Of a DNA stretch of 46,534 bases, positions 16,190-24,339 are shown piece by piece. The translations under genes were made by a program, and so were the position numbers. The DNA comes from Alistipes sp. (lineage in GTDB: Bacteria; Bacteroidota; Bacteroidia; Bacteroidales; Rikenellaceae): contig JAIDUK010000022.1 of NCBI GenBank assembly GCA_029060215.1, positions 1 to 46,534 on the forward strand, read 5' to 3'. Within the stretch, counting starts at the first letter, position 1. The number at the start of each line of letters is the position of its first letter. Below the pieces are notes generated by a model. That model saw only the letters and a program-made list of their open reading frames with translations, was not told the origin of the DNA and did no database searches.

Positions 16190-18352
16190 TCATTCTTTGG
16201 GCGCAGGCAGTTCTTCGATCGGAGCGGCTGCCAGCGAATCGGCCGCGGGTGCCGGACGCTCCATCAATCCCCGGGCCACAAGCATCGCCGTCTTGTCGGG
16301 GTCCTTGCCGCGGAAGGTGCGGTAGAGGGTCATGCCGTCTTCCGAACCGCCGCGCGAGAGCAGGCGGCGGAAGCGCGCCGCCGTCTTCTTGTCGAAGAGG
16401 TCGCCGCTTTCGCGGAACGCTTCGAAAGCATCCTTGTCGAGCACCTCGGCCCACGTGTAGAAGTAGTAGCCCGCCGAGTAGCCGCCGTCGAAGATGTGGC
16501 TGAAGTAGGGATAGCGGTAGCGCGGTTCGATCTGCGGGATCAGCCCCCGTTTTTCGTTGAGCGCCCGGCGCTCGAAAGCCACCACGTCGAGCGGTTCGTA
16601 CTCCTCGATCGAGTGGATGTCCATGTCCGAGAGCGAGGCGGCGATCAGTTCGGTGGTCTGGAAACCTTGGTTGAACAGCGCACTGCGGCGCATCTTCTCC
16701 ACCAAGTGCTGCGGAATCACTTCGTCGCTGCGGTAGTGGACGGCGTACTGGCGCAGCATCTCCGGTTCGAAAGCCCAGTTTTCCATCACCTGCGAGGGCA
16801 GCTCCACGAAATCGCCCTCAACCTCGGTCAGTCCGCGGTACTTCACGTCGTGGAACAGGAAATGGAGCGCATGGCCGAATTCGTGGAAGAGGGTTTCCGC
16901 CTCGTCCATGGTCAGCAGCGCCGGGGCGTTGCGCGTCGGACGGGTGAAGTTGGCCACGATCGAGACCACCGGCGCAATGCGGTTGCCTTGGTCGTCGTAG
17001 CTCTGCTCCACATAGTTGCCGCACCACGCCCCTTGGCTCTTGCCCTCGCGGGGGAAGTAGTCGAAGTAGATCACCCCGAGGTGCGATTCGTCGGCATCGA
17101 GCACTTGGTAGGCCGTCACGTCGGGGTGGTAGACCGGCACGGCGATGGGTCGGAACGTAATGCCGTAGAGCCGGTTGGCCAAGAAGAAGACGCCCGTCTG
17201 CACGTTCTCCAGCGAGAAATAGGGGGTCAGCATCTCCTCGTCCAGCGAGTAGTTTTTCTTGCGCAGTTTCTCGGCATAGTACCACCAGTCCCACGAGGCG
17301 AAAGTCCCCTCGGGGTAGTCGGCCTTGAACAGCGCTTCCATTTCGGCCAGTTCTTCCTTGGCTTTCTTCAGCGCCGGGGTCCATATTTCGTCGAGCAGCG
17401 CATAGACCGCCGCCGGGGTCCCGGCCATCTCGCCGTCGGTGACGTAGGCCGCATAGGAGGGATAGCCCAGCAAATGGGCCTTCTCGGTGCGCAGGCGTAC
17501 GAAGTCGTCGACCAGCTGTTTGTTGTCGTATTCGTCGCCGTTGTTGCCGCGGTTGAGATAGGCCTTGTAGGCTTTTTCGCGCAGGTCGCGGCGTTTGGAG
17601 TAGGTCAGCAGCGGGATAAGGCTGGGTTTGTGGAGCGTGAAGACATACTTGCCGTTGCGGCCCAGCTCCTGCGCCTTGTCGCGCGCCAGTTCGCGGGCGT
17701 TGTTGGGGAGGCCGTCGAGATCGTCGGAAGCGAGTTCCAGCACGAATTTGTTGTTCTCGGCCAGCAGGTTGGCCCCGAACTTCACCGACACGAGGGCCAG
17801 TTCTTCGTTGATGGCCTTGAGCCGGGCTTTCCGTTCTGCGTCGAGCAGCGCGCCCGAGCGGACGAACCCGCGGTAGGTCTCTTCCAGCAGGCGGGTTTCA
17901 TCGGCCCCCAGCCCGAATTCGCTGCGGCGGTCGTAGACCGCCTTCACCTTGGCGAAAAGGGCTTCGTTCATGCCGATCTTGTCGCTGTGGGCCGTCAGCA
18001 GGGGCATGGCCTCTTCTTGCAGGGCGCGCAGCCGTTCGTTGCTCTCGGCTTCGCACAGCATGCCGAAGACCAGCCCCACCTGTTCGAGCATGCGCCCCGA
18101 ACGGTCGTAGGCCAAAACGACGTTCTCGAACGTGGGTTCGTCGTGGTTGGAGACAATGGCGTCGATTTCGGCGTCGTGCAGCGACATGGCGCGTTCGAAG
18201 GCGGGCATGAAGTGCTCGGGCTCGATCTTGTCGAAAGGCGGGACGCCGTAGGGCGTCTCCCATGCGCAGAAAAAGGGATTCTCCGGGGTCTGGGGGGTGC
18301 GGCACGATGCGGACATAAGCAGGATGAATGCGGACAATAAGATACGTTTCAT
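16190..18352 (-). CDS. M3-family dipeptidyl carboxypeptidase (DCP) lipoprotein, paralogue
   Basis: The 720-residue protein starts MKRILLSAFILLMSASC, a lipoprotein signal with Cys17. The zinc motif is HEFGHALHF, followed by GDFVELPSQVMENWA. Overall order and length match the downstream paralogue (shared PPFDKIE/PPFSTIE start and EIDAIVxN segments), so the two arose by duplication. Expected activity is removal of C-terminal dipeptides from peptides in the periplasm, feeding a peptide-using gut organism. It is the first gene of the pair and has a well-formed promoter upstream at 18425-18455. Confidence 0.92.
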   Translation of the reverse strand: MKRILLSAFILLMSASCRTPQTPENPFFCAWETPYGVPPFDKIEPEHFMPAFERAMSLHDAEIDAIVSNHDEPTFENVVLAYDRSGRMLEQVGLVFGMLCEAESNERLRALQEEAMPLLTAHSDKIGMNEALFAKVKAVYDRRSEFGLGADETRLLEETYRGFVRSGALLDAERKARLKAINEELALVSVKFGANLLAENNKFVLELASDDLDGLPNNARELARDKAQELGRNGKYVFTLHKPSLIPLLTYSKRRDLREKAYKAYLNRGNNGDEYDNKQLVDDFVRLRTEKAHLLGYPSYAAYVTDGEMAGTPAAVYALLDEIWTPALKKAKEELAEMEALFKADYPEGTFASWDWWYYAEKLRKKNYSLDEEMLTPYFSLENVQTGVFFLANRLYGITFRPIAVPVYHPDVTAYQVLDADESHLGVIYFDYFPREGKSQGAWCGNYVEQSYDDQGNRIAPVVSIVANFTRPTRNAPALLTMDEAETLFHEFGHALHFLFHDVKYRGLTEVEGDFVELPSQVMENWAFEPEMLRQYAVHYRSDEVIPQHLVEKMRRSALFNQGFQTTELIAASLSDMDIHSIEEYEPLDVVAFERRALNEKRGLIPQIEPRYRYPYFSHIFDGGYSAGYYFYTWAEVLDKDAFEAFRESGDLFDKKTAARFRRLLSRGGSEDGMTLYRTFRGKDPDKTAMLVARGLMERPAPAADSLAAAPIEELPAPKE

Positions 18353-18404
18353 CGAAAGGTTGTTTATTTATGCGATTTTTTCGTTCCTTTTATATATAAA
18401 TGTA

Positions 18405-18412
18405 TACCTTTG
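18405..18412 (+). promoter_or_regulatory. Candidate -7 element (TACCTTTG) of rsmE
   Basis: A perfect TAnnTTTG in AT-rich DNA, 112 nt upstream of the rsmE ATG. It is interleaved with the minus-strand promoter at 18425-18455. A second weaker element, TATCTTCG, lies at 18484-18491. Confidence 0.5.
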
Positions 18413-18424
18413 CGGCCGTGTTTG

Positions 18425-18455
18425 CAAAGATACGAAAAGTCGGGGGCAGAAGCAA
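18425..18455 (-). promoter_or_regulatory. Promoter of the M3 peptidase pair (TTG, 20 nt, TATCTTTG)
   Basis: On the minus strand TTG (18455-18453) is followed after 20 nt by TATCTTTG (18432-18425). It gives a leader of roughly 65 nt before the ATG at 18352. Confidence 0.7.
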
Positions 18456-18523
18456 GCTCGAGCTCGATTATGCCGCGGCGCAGTATCTTCGGTGCAGCCA
18501 GAGATGCTAATTCCCATAGGTCC

Positions 18524-19294
18524 ATGCAACTTTTCTATGCTCCCGATTTCGTGCCGCCGTGCCATACGCTCGGCGAGGAGGAGTCGCGCCACTGCGTGCG
18601 GGTGCTGCGTCTGAGCGAGGGCGACGAGGTGCACCTGACCGACGGGCGGGGTACGCTCTACCGGTGCAGGATCGTCGGCGCCGACCCGCGCCGCTGTTCG
18701 GTCGAGGCGGTCGAGACGCTGCCCGATTTCGAGCCCCTGCCCTACCGGCTCGTCATGGGCGTCGCCCCGACCAAGAATGCCGACCGGTTCGAGTGGTTCC
18801 TCGAGAAAGCCACCGAGGTGGGGGTCTCGGCCATCGTGCCGCTCGAGACCGACCATAGCGAGCGGCGGGTCTTCCGGCCCCAGCGGGGCGAGAAGGTCAT
18901 CACGGCGGCTATCAAGCAGTCGCTCAAGGCGTTCCGGCCCGAGTTGATGCCGCTCGCGCCCTTGCGCAAGGTGATCGAGGGGCCGTTCGAGGGGCGCAAA
19001 TTCATCGCCCATTGCGCCGAGCCCCGCAGCCAAGCAGGCAAACGCTACCTGCCCGCCGCGCTCCGGCCCGGCGAGGCGGCTTTGGTGCTCATCGGCCCCG
19101 AGGGCGATTTCTCGGCCGGGGAGATCGACGCCGCGCTGGCCTGCGGGTTCGAGGAGATCACCCTCGGCAGCCAGCGGCTGCGCACCGAAACGGCCGCCCT
19201 CACAGCCGTGGTCATGGCGTCGGTGGTCAACGGAATCAAGAACGAACCATGTCATCCCGAAGAGCAAAGCGACGGAGAATCTTCTTCGACATAA
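18524..19294 (+). CDS. rsmE: 16S rRNA (uracil-1498-N3)-methyltransferase RsmE
   Basis: The product has 256 residues from the ATG at 18524, where homology begins (MQLFYAPDF...HCVRVLRLSEGDEVHLTDG). The N-terminal PUA-like domain leads to a SPOUT methyltransferase domain with GVAPTKNADRFEWFLEKATE, then LIGPEGDFSAGEID and the knot sequence LGSQRLRTETAA. It methylates U1498 of 16S rRNA with SAM. The last roughly 17 residues (EPCHPEEQSDGESSST) do not belong to the family: they are translated from a CATTCTGAG-type dispersed repeat inserted at the 3' end, which now supplies the stop codon. Confidence 0.93.
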   Translation: MQLFYAPDFVPPCHTLGEEESRHCVRVLRLSEGDEVHLTDGRGTLYRCRIVGADPRRCSVEAVETLPDFEPLPYRLVMGVAPTKNADRFEWFLEKATEVGVSAIVPLETDHSERRVFRPQRGEKVITAAIKQSLKAFRPELMPLAPLRKVIEGPFEGRKFIAHCAEPRSQAGKRYLPAALRPGEAALVLIGPEGDFSAGEIDAALACGFEEITLGSQRLRTETAALTAVVMASVVNGIKNEPCHPEEQSDGESSST

Positions 19295-19318
19295 ATTCTT
19301 CGCTGCGCTCAGAATGAC
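19252..19318. repeat. CATTCTGAG-type inverted repeat overlapping the rsmE stop
   Basis: GTCATCCCGAAGAGCAAAGC...GAGAATCTTC faces AAATTCTTCGCTGCGCTCAGAATGAC. The rsmE stop codon is in the gap between the arms. Confidence 0.65.
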
Positions 19319-19352
19319 GTGACTGGGCTCCTCGGAATAACAAGGCTCCTCA

Positions 19353-19383
19353 CACTTTCAACTTTTCACTTTTCACTTTTCAC
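19353..19383. repeat. TTTTCAC heptamer repeat (inverted relative to 11172-11199)
   Basis: CAACTTTTCAC is followed by two more TTTTCAC units and ends 9 nt before the ATG of the hyfB-like gene. It occupies the position where a ribosome-binding region would be. No TAnnTTTG promoter is visible between rsmE and this operon. Confidence 0.65.
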
Positions 19384-19392
19384 CTGCCATAC

Positions 19393-21381
19393 ATGCTTTT
19401 CCTCTACACATTGTTCGCCCTCGCAGCCATCACGGCCGCCATCTGCGCCACTCCGCTCCGCGGCAAGGCTTGGACAGCGCTGGCGCTCACGGCTTCCGGG
19501 GCCGCCGCCCTTTCGGTGCGGGCCGTCGGGGTGCTGGCTTCGGGCACGGCGCTGCCGCTCTGGGATTTCGACGCCCCGATGCTGGGGCGCGACAGCGGGT
19601 CGCTCGACCCCTTGTCGGCGTTCTTCGTGCTCCTGATCGCCATCGGCGCCGTGGCCGCCACGCTCTATTCGCGGGGTTATCTGAGCCACGCCCTCGGGCA
19701 CAAGTCCCCGGCCCACGTCTCGCTCCACTACATCGCACTCACGGTCATGTCGCTCGCCATGCTGGGCGTCGTGGTCTCCGACGGCGGTTATTCGTTCCTC
19801 TTTTTCTGGGAGTTGATGACCGTGGCCTCGTTCATCCTGATCCTCTTCGACGCCGAGCGGCGCGAGGTGCGGCGGGCAGCGCTCTCGTACCTCATCATGA
19901 TGCACGTCGGGTTCGTGTTGTTGGTCGTCGGATTCGTCCGGCTCCACGCCGCCACCGGGTCGGCATCGTTCGCCGCGCTCGTCCCTTACTTCGCCGCACA
20001 TAGGTTCCTGCCGCTCTTTCTGGTCTTTCTGGCCGGATTCGGCATGAAGGCGGGTCTTTTCCCCATGCACGTGTGGCTGCCCGAGGCGCACCCTGCGGCT
20101 CCGTCGCACATCTCGGCCTTGATGTCGGGCGTCATGATCAAAACGGGCGTCTACGGCATCCTGCGCGTGGCGGCCGCCCTCGGCGACCCCGCAGCCATCC
20201 GCACCGCCGGGCTCGCGGTCCTCGCCGCCGGCATCGCCACCGGGTTGTGGGGCGTCATTCTGGCCGCTTCGCAGAACGACGTCAAGCGGCTGCTGGCCTA
20301 TTCGTCGATCGAAAACATCGGGGTCATCCTCATCGGCACCGGCATCGCCCTGCTGGGCAAGGCGGCGGGTCATCCGGGCGTCGCTTTCTGCGGCATCGCG
20401 GGGGCTCTGCTCCATACGCTCAACCATTCGTTCTTCAAGTCGCTGTTGTTCTTCGGCGCAGGCAACGTGCTGACGCAGACCCGCACCACGTCGCTCGACG
20501 CGCTGGGCGGACTGGCCAAGCACATGCCCCTCACGGCCGGGCTCTTTCTGCTCGGGGCCGCCGCCATCTGCGCCCTGCCGCCCTTCAACGGGTTCGTCTC
20601 CGAGCTGTTGATCTACCTCGGGTTGTTCAAGGGCATCGCCGCCGGCAGCGGCATCGTCGCTTCGGCGGCAGGGCTCGTCGCGCTGGCCCTCATCGGCGGC
20701 ATCGTCGTGCTGGCTTTCGCCAAGCTCTACGGCATCGTCTTCCTCGGGGCGCCCCGCACCCACGAGGTGGCCGAGGCAAGCGAGGTCGACAGCGTGCGCA
20801 TCGCCGCCATGGCCCTGCCGCTCGCGGGCATCCTCTTCGTGGGTTTCTTCCCCGCTACGGCCGTCGGCATCGCATCCCGCGCCGCAGGGTTCTTCCTCGA
20901 CACTCCGCCCGCCGCTTCCGAATACATGCTCTCGCCCGCCCTCACGGCCGCAGGCCGCACGGCATGGCTGCTCGTCGCGGTCGTCGGGCTGCTGGCTTGG
21001 CTGCGCAGCCGTGCCTTGCGCGGGCGCACCGTCGCGCAGGGGCCTACGTGGGGCTGCGGCTTCACCTCGCCCAACGTGCGGATGCAGTACACGGGCGAAT
21101 CTTTCTCCGAGGGGCTGCAATCCATCGTCCCGTCGCTCACCCAGCAGAAAGGCGAGGGCCACGCCGTGGCCAAAAGCGAGATCTTCCCCTCGGCCCACCG
21201 CTACGACATCCGCCGCAAGGACCGCATCGGCAGCTTCTTCGCCGCATGGTGGGTCGAGGCGCTGCGGCTGCTGAACCAGCGCGTCATGCGCCTGCGCACG
21301 GGCAAGATCAACCGCTACATCCTCTTCGCGCTGGCGCTGCTCGGGCTGGTGTTCCTTTTGTCGATCCTTCATCTGCTCTGA
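19393..21381 (+). CDS. HyfB/NuoL-like proton-translocating membrane subunit
   Basis: The 662-residue protein has about 16 hydrophobic segments. It carries the antiporter-like core of complex I and group-4 hydrogenases: the helix-5 glutamate in FLFFWELMTVASF (E140), lysines in FGMKAGLFPMHVWLPEAHP (K219) and GVMIKTGVYG (K250), and SSIENIGVI. The gene order that follows matches hydrogenase-4 (hyfB, C, E, F, G), so HyfB is the best name. Its role is ion movement across the inner membrane, driven by the redox module. It is the first gene of a six-gene run with gaps or overlaps of only a few bases. Confidence 0.88.
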   Translation: MLFLYTLFALAAITAAICATPLRGKAWTALALTASGAAALSVRAVGVLASGTALPLWDFDAPMLGRDSGSLDPLSAFFVLLIAIGAVAATLYSRGYLSHALGHKSPAHVSLHYIALTVMSLAMLGVVVSDGGYSFLFFWELMTVASFILILFDAERREVRRAALSYLIMMHVGFVLLVVGFVRLHAATGSASFAALVPYFAAHRFLPLFLVFLAGFGMKAGLFPMHVWLPEAHPAAPSHISALMSGVMIKTGVYGILRVAAALGDPAAIRTAGLAVLAAGIATGLWGVILAASQNDVKRLLAYSSIENIGVILIGTGIALLGKAAGHPGVAFCGIAGALLHTLNHSFFKSLLFFGAGNVLTQTRTTSLDALGGLAKHMPLTAGLFLLGAAAICALPPFNGFVSELLIYLGLFKGIAAGSGIVASAAGLVALALIGGIVVLAFAKLYGIVFLGAPRTHEVAEASEVDSVRIAAMALPLAGILFVGFFPATAVGIASRAAGFFLDTPPAASEYMLSPALTAAGRTAWLLVAVVGLLAWLRSRALRGRTVAQGPTWGCGFTSPNVRMQYTGESFSEGLQSIVPSLTQQKGEGHAVAKSEIFPSAHRYDIRRKDRIGSFFAAWWVEALRLLNQRVMRLRTGKINRYILFALALLGLVFLLSILHLL

Positions 21382-21384
21382 CCC

Positions 21385-22299
21385 ATGACCCTGCTCAATA
21401 CGTTTTTGCTTCTGGCGGTCGCGCTCGCTGTGCCGGGCGTCGTCAACCGCATCCGGGCCCGGCTCGCAGGCCGCCGCGGCATCCGCTTCTTGCAGCACCT
21501 CTACGACCTGCGCCTGCATCTGCGCAAGGGGGCTGTCTATTCGTCCACGACTACCGCCTTGTTCCGCACCGCACCGTCGGTCTACCTCGGGGCGGCCCTC
21601 GTCGCTGCGCTGATGATCCCCGTCGGCGACCTCGAGCCCCTCCTCTCGTTCGAGGGCGACCTCGTCTGCATGGCCTACACCCTCGCCCTCGGCCGCTTCG
21701 CCCTGATTCTGGCCGCCATGGACACAGGCAGCGCCTTCGAGGGCATGGGCGCCAGCCGCGAAGCGCTCTACGGCGCGCTGGTCGAACCCGCGCTCATGCT
21801 CGCAGGCGGCACGCTCGCCCTGATGACGGGCTGCACTTCGCTGGCCCGCATCTTCGACCCGGCCGCCATGCCCGGCGCGCAGTTCGTCATCGTCCTGCTG
21901 CTCACGGCCTACGTGCTCGTCAAGATCGTCTTCACCGAGAGCGGCCGCGTGCCCATCGACGACCCGCGCACCCACCTCGAGCTGACAATGATCCACGAGG
22001 TCATGTGTCTGGACTACTGCGGCGTCGATCTGGCCATGATCAAGGCCGCCGGGTGGTTCAAGACGGCCATCTTCTCGCTCTTGGCCGCCGACACGCTCGC
22101 CGCGGCGTTCTGCCCCCGCTGGTGGGCCGCCGCTCCGCTGGCCGTGCTGCTGACCGGGGTCTCGGTCGGCGTGGTCGAATCGACGCAGGCGCGCAACAAG
22201 CTCGTCCGCAACACCACCTTCATACTCACCGTCGCTGCGCTGGCCGCGCTGGCATTCTTCACGGCCTACCTGCTGCAACTCAACATCGGATTGGCATGA
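21385..22299 (+). CDS. HyfC/NuoH-like membrane subunit
   Basis: The product has 304 residues and about eight transmembrane helices. The conserved segments ALGRFALILAAMDTGSAFEGMG and FTESGRVPIDDPRTHLELTM are the hallmark of the NuoH/HyfC/EchB family. This subunit anchors the hydrophilic redox arm and forms part of the path coupling electron transfer to ion pumping. In complex I the equivalent subunit lines the quinone pocket. It begins 3 nt after hyfB and overlaps the next gene by 4 nt (ATGA). Confidence 0.88.
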   Translation: MTLLNTFLLLAVALAVPGVVNRIRARLAGRRGIRFLQHLYDLRLHLRKGAVYSSTTTALFRTAPSVYLGAALVAALMIPVGDLEPLLSFEGDLVCMAYTLALGRFALILAAMDTGSAFEGMGASREALYGALVEPALMLAGGTLALMTGCTSLARIFDPAAMPGAQFVIVLLLTAYVLVKIVFTESGRVPIDDPRTHLELTMIHEVMCLDYCGVDLAMIKAAGWFKTAIFSLLAADTLAAAFCPRWWAAAPLAVLLTGVSVGVVESTQARNKLVRNTTFILTVAALAALAFFTAYLLQLNIGLA

Positions 22300-22925
22300 T
22301 ACTTCCGCTCGTAATCCTCTACGTCGTCTCGCTCGTCTATCTGGCGATCACCGAGCGTTTCCGCAACTTCGCTTCGATCATGATGCTCCAAGGGTGGCTC
22401 CTTTTCGTCATCGCCCTGCTGCGGCTGCACACCATCGCGCCGCTCGAGCTAACGTTCATCGCGTTGGAAACCCTGATATTCAAAGCCATAGTCGTTCCGG
22501 CCATCCTGTTCCGCATCATCCGCCGGACCAAGATCAACCGCGTCGGCACGTCGGGCACCTCGCAGTTCCACGCGCTGCTCCTGTCGCTCGCGGCGCTCGT
22601 GGTCAGCGCTTCGGTCACCTACTACATCGCCGACCCCGCGGCCGACCCGGTCTTCTTCGGGGTGGCGCTCTACGCCTTGCTGAGCGGGCTGATCCTCATC
22701 GTCCTGCGGCAGCGGCTCTTCTCCCATCTGGTCGGGTTCCTCGTCATCGAGAACGGCGTTTTCCTCTTCTCCACGGCCATCGGCGTCGAGATGCCGTTCC
22801 TCATAGGCATCGCCATCCTGCTGGACATCCTCATGTCGGTGCTGATGCTGGGCGTCTTCTTCACCAAGATCGACGACAAGATCCACGCCGACGACGCCGA
22901 TTCGCTCACCCACGTAAAAGACTGA
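22296..22925 (+). CDS. HyfE/NuoK-like membrane subunit
   Basis: The product has 209 residues (ATG at 22296, overlapping the hyfC stop), with six or more hydrophobic helices: VILYVVSLVYLAIT at the N-terminus and acidic residues within helices (LELTFIALETLIFKAI and FLVIENGVFLF). The last two fit the membrane glutamates of NuoK/HyfE. HyfE-type proteins are longer than NuoK and include extra helices, as here. It works in the membrane arm beside the HyfB- and HyfF-like subunits. Confidence 0.85.
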   Translation: MILPLVILYVVSLVYLAITERFRNFASIMMLQGWLLFVIALLRLHTIAPLELTFIALETLIFKAIVVPAILFRIIRRTKINRVGTSGTSQFHALLLSLAALVVSASVTYYIADPAADPVFFGVALYALLSGLILIVLRQRLFSHLVGFLVIENGVFLFSTAIGVEMPFLIGIAILLDILMSVLMLGVFFTKIDDKIHADDADSLTHVKD

Positions 22926-22929
22926 CGCC

Positions 22930-24339
22930 ATGACGATCGCAATGCTTTGTTTTCTCGTCTCGGCCCTCGCCGCCGCTGCGGCGTTGCGGGCCCGCAGCCG
23001 CCGTGCGATCCACTTCGCCGGGCTGCTCTTCTACCTCGTGCAGGCCGCGTTCGCCGGATGGCTCTTCGCAGGCGGAGGATACGGTTCGACGGCCTCGGCG
23101 CTCTTCGCGTTCGACGCCGCAGGGTCGTTGTTCTACCTGCTCCTGATCGTCGTCTCGTGCTGGGTCTTCCACCATTCGGAGACCTATCTCTCGGAGTGCG
23201 ACCTGCGCCAGACCCGCACCTATTTCGCACTCGTGATGCTGCTCACGCTGGCCATCGCGGGCGCCTACTTCGCCGCCAACATGGCCGTGACGTGGATCTT
23301 CCTCGAGGCCACCACCCTCTGTTCGGCGGGCATCATCTACCACCGGCGCACGGCCGACACCCTCGAAGCGGCTTGGAAATACGTCTTCGTCTGCTCCACG
23401 GGCATCGCCATGGCCTATCTGGGCATCCTGCTGCTGGCCGCCGCCACCCGCTGCGAATCGCTCTCCTACCAGAGCGTGGCCGCCGTGGCCGCGCAGGGCA
23501 ACCCGCTCTACCTGAAGACCGCCTTTCTGCTCATCCTCTGCGGCTACAGCTGCAAGATGGAGCTCTTTCCGCTCTACACCGTAGGCGTCGACGCCAACTT
23601 CGCCGCCCCGGCACCCGCCGCCGCGCTCATCTCGACCGGGCTGGTCAACGCCGGGTTTCTGGCCATCCTGCGCGTCTACCGCATGCTGGCCGGCACCGAG
23701 GTCTTCGGCTGGATGAAGTCGGTGCTGCTCTTGGTGGGCGTGCTGTCGCTGGCCATCGGAGCCCTGTTCCTGCGCCGCACCAACAACTACAAACGCTTCC
23801 TGTCCTACTCCACGGTGGAGAACATGGGCATCGCCGCCATCGGGCTGGGCATCGGCGGCGCCGGAGTGTGGGCCGCCGTGTTCCACGTCGTCTGCCACAC
23901 CTTCGTCAAGAGCAGCCTGTTCCTTCAGATGGGCGTCGTGCGGCAGGTCTACAACGGCTACCGCATCAACCGCATCGGCGACTACATCCGCATCAACCGC
24001 ATCGGGGCCGTCGGGCTGCTCGCAGGCATGGTGGCCGTGATGGCCTTTCCGCCCTCGCCGCTCTTCCTCTCCGAGCTGATGATCCTGCGCGAGACCATCG
24101 CCGCCGGCAAATGGTGGCTCGTGGGCTGCATGCTCCTGCTCCTGTGCATCGTCATCTACTCGTTCTGCCTGCGCATGCTGCGCCTCTGCTACCAGCCCAA
24201 TCAGGACGAGCTGCATCCGTCCAAAGCCGACAAGCTGCTTTCGTGGTCGGCCCTCTCGCTGCTTTTCGCCGCCATCGTGCTGGGGCTCTGGCAGCCCGAA
24301 GCGCTCCGCACCCTCATCGACCAAATCGCCGCCTTATGA
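22930..24339 (+). CDS. HyfF/NuoN-like proton-translocating membrane subunit
   Basis: The 469-residue protein is the second antiporter-like subunit. It has VTWIFLEATTLCSAG (helix-5 glutamate), CGYSCKMELFPLYTVGVDANFAAPAP (lysine helix, with C rather than the usual G/A residues) and LSYSTVENMGI. The KMELFPLYTV wording departs from the usual KxxLFPxHxWLP, and the HisTrp pair is missing, but the membrane lysine is present. It begins 4 nt after hyfE and overlaps hyfG by 4 nt (ATGA). Confidence 0.87.
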   Translation: MTIAMLCFLVSALAAAAALRARSRRAIHFAGLLFYLVQAAFAGWLFAGGGYGSTASALFAFDAAGSLFYLLLIVVSCWVFHHSETYLSECDLRQTRTYFALVMLLTLAIAGAYFAANMAVTWIFLEATTLCSAGIIYHRRTADTLEAAWKYVFVCSTGIAMAYLGILLLAAATRCESLSYQSVAAVAAQGNPLYLKTAFLLILCGYSCKMELFPLYTVGVDANFAAPAPAAALISTGLVNAGFLAILRVYRMLAGTEVFGWMKSVLLLVGVLSLAIGALFLRRTNNYKRFLSYSTVENMGIAAIGLGIGGAGVWAAVFHVVCHTFVKSSLFLQMGVVRQVYNGYRINRIGDYIRINRIGAVGLLAGMVAVMAFPPSPLFLSELMILRETIAAGKWWLVGCMLLLLCIVIYSFCLRMLRLCYQPNQDELHPSKADKLLSWSALSLLFAAIVLGLWQPEALRTLIDQIAAL

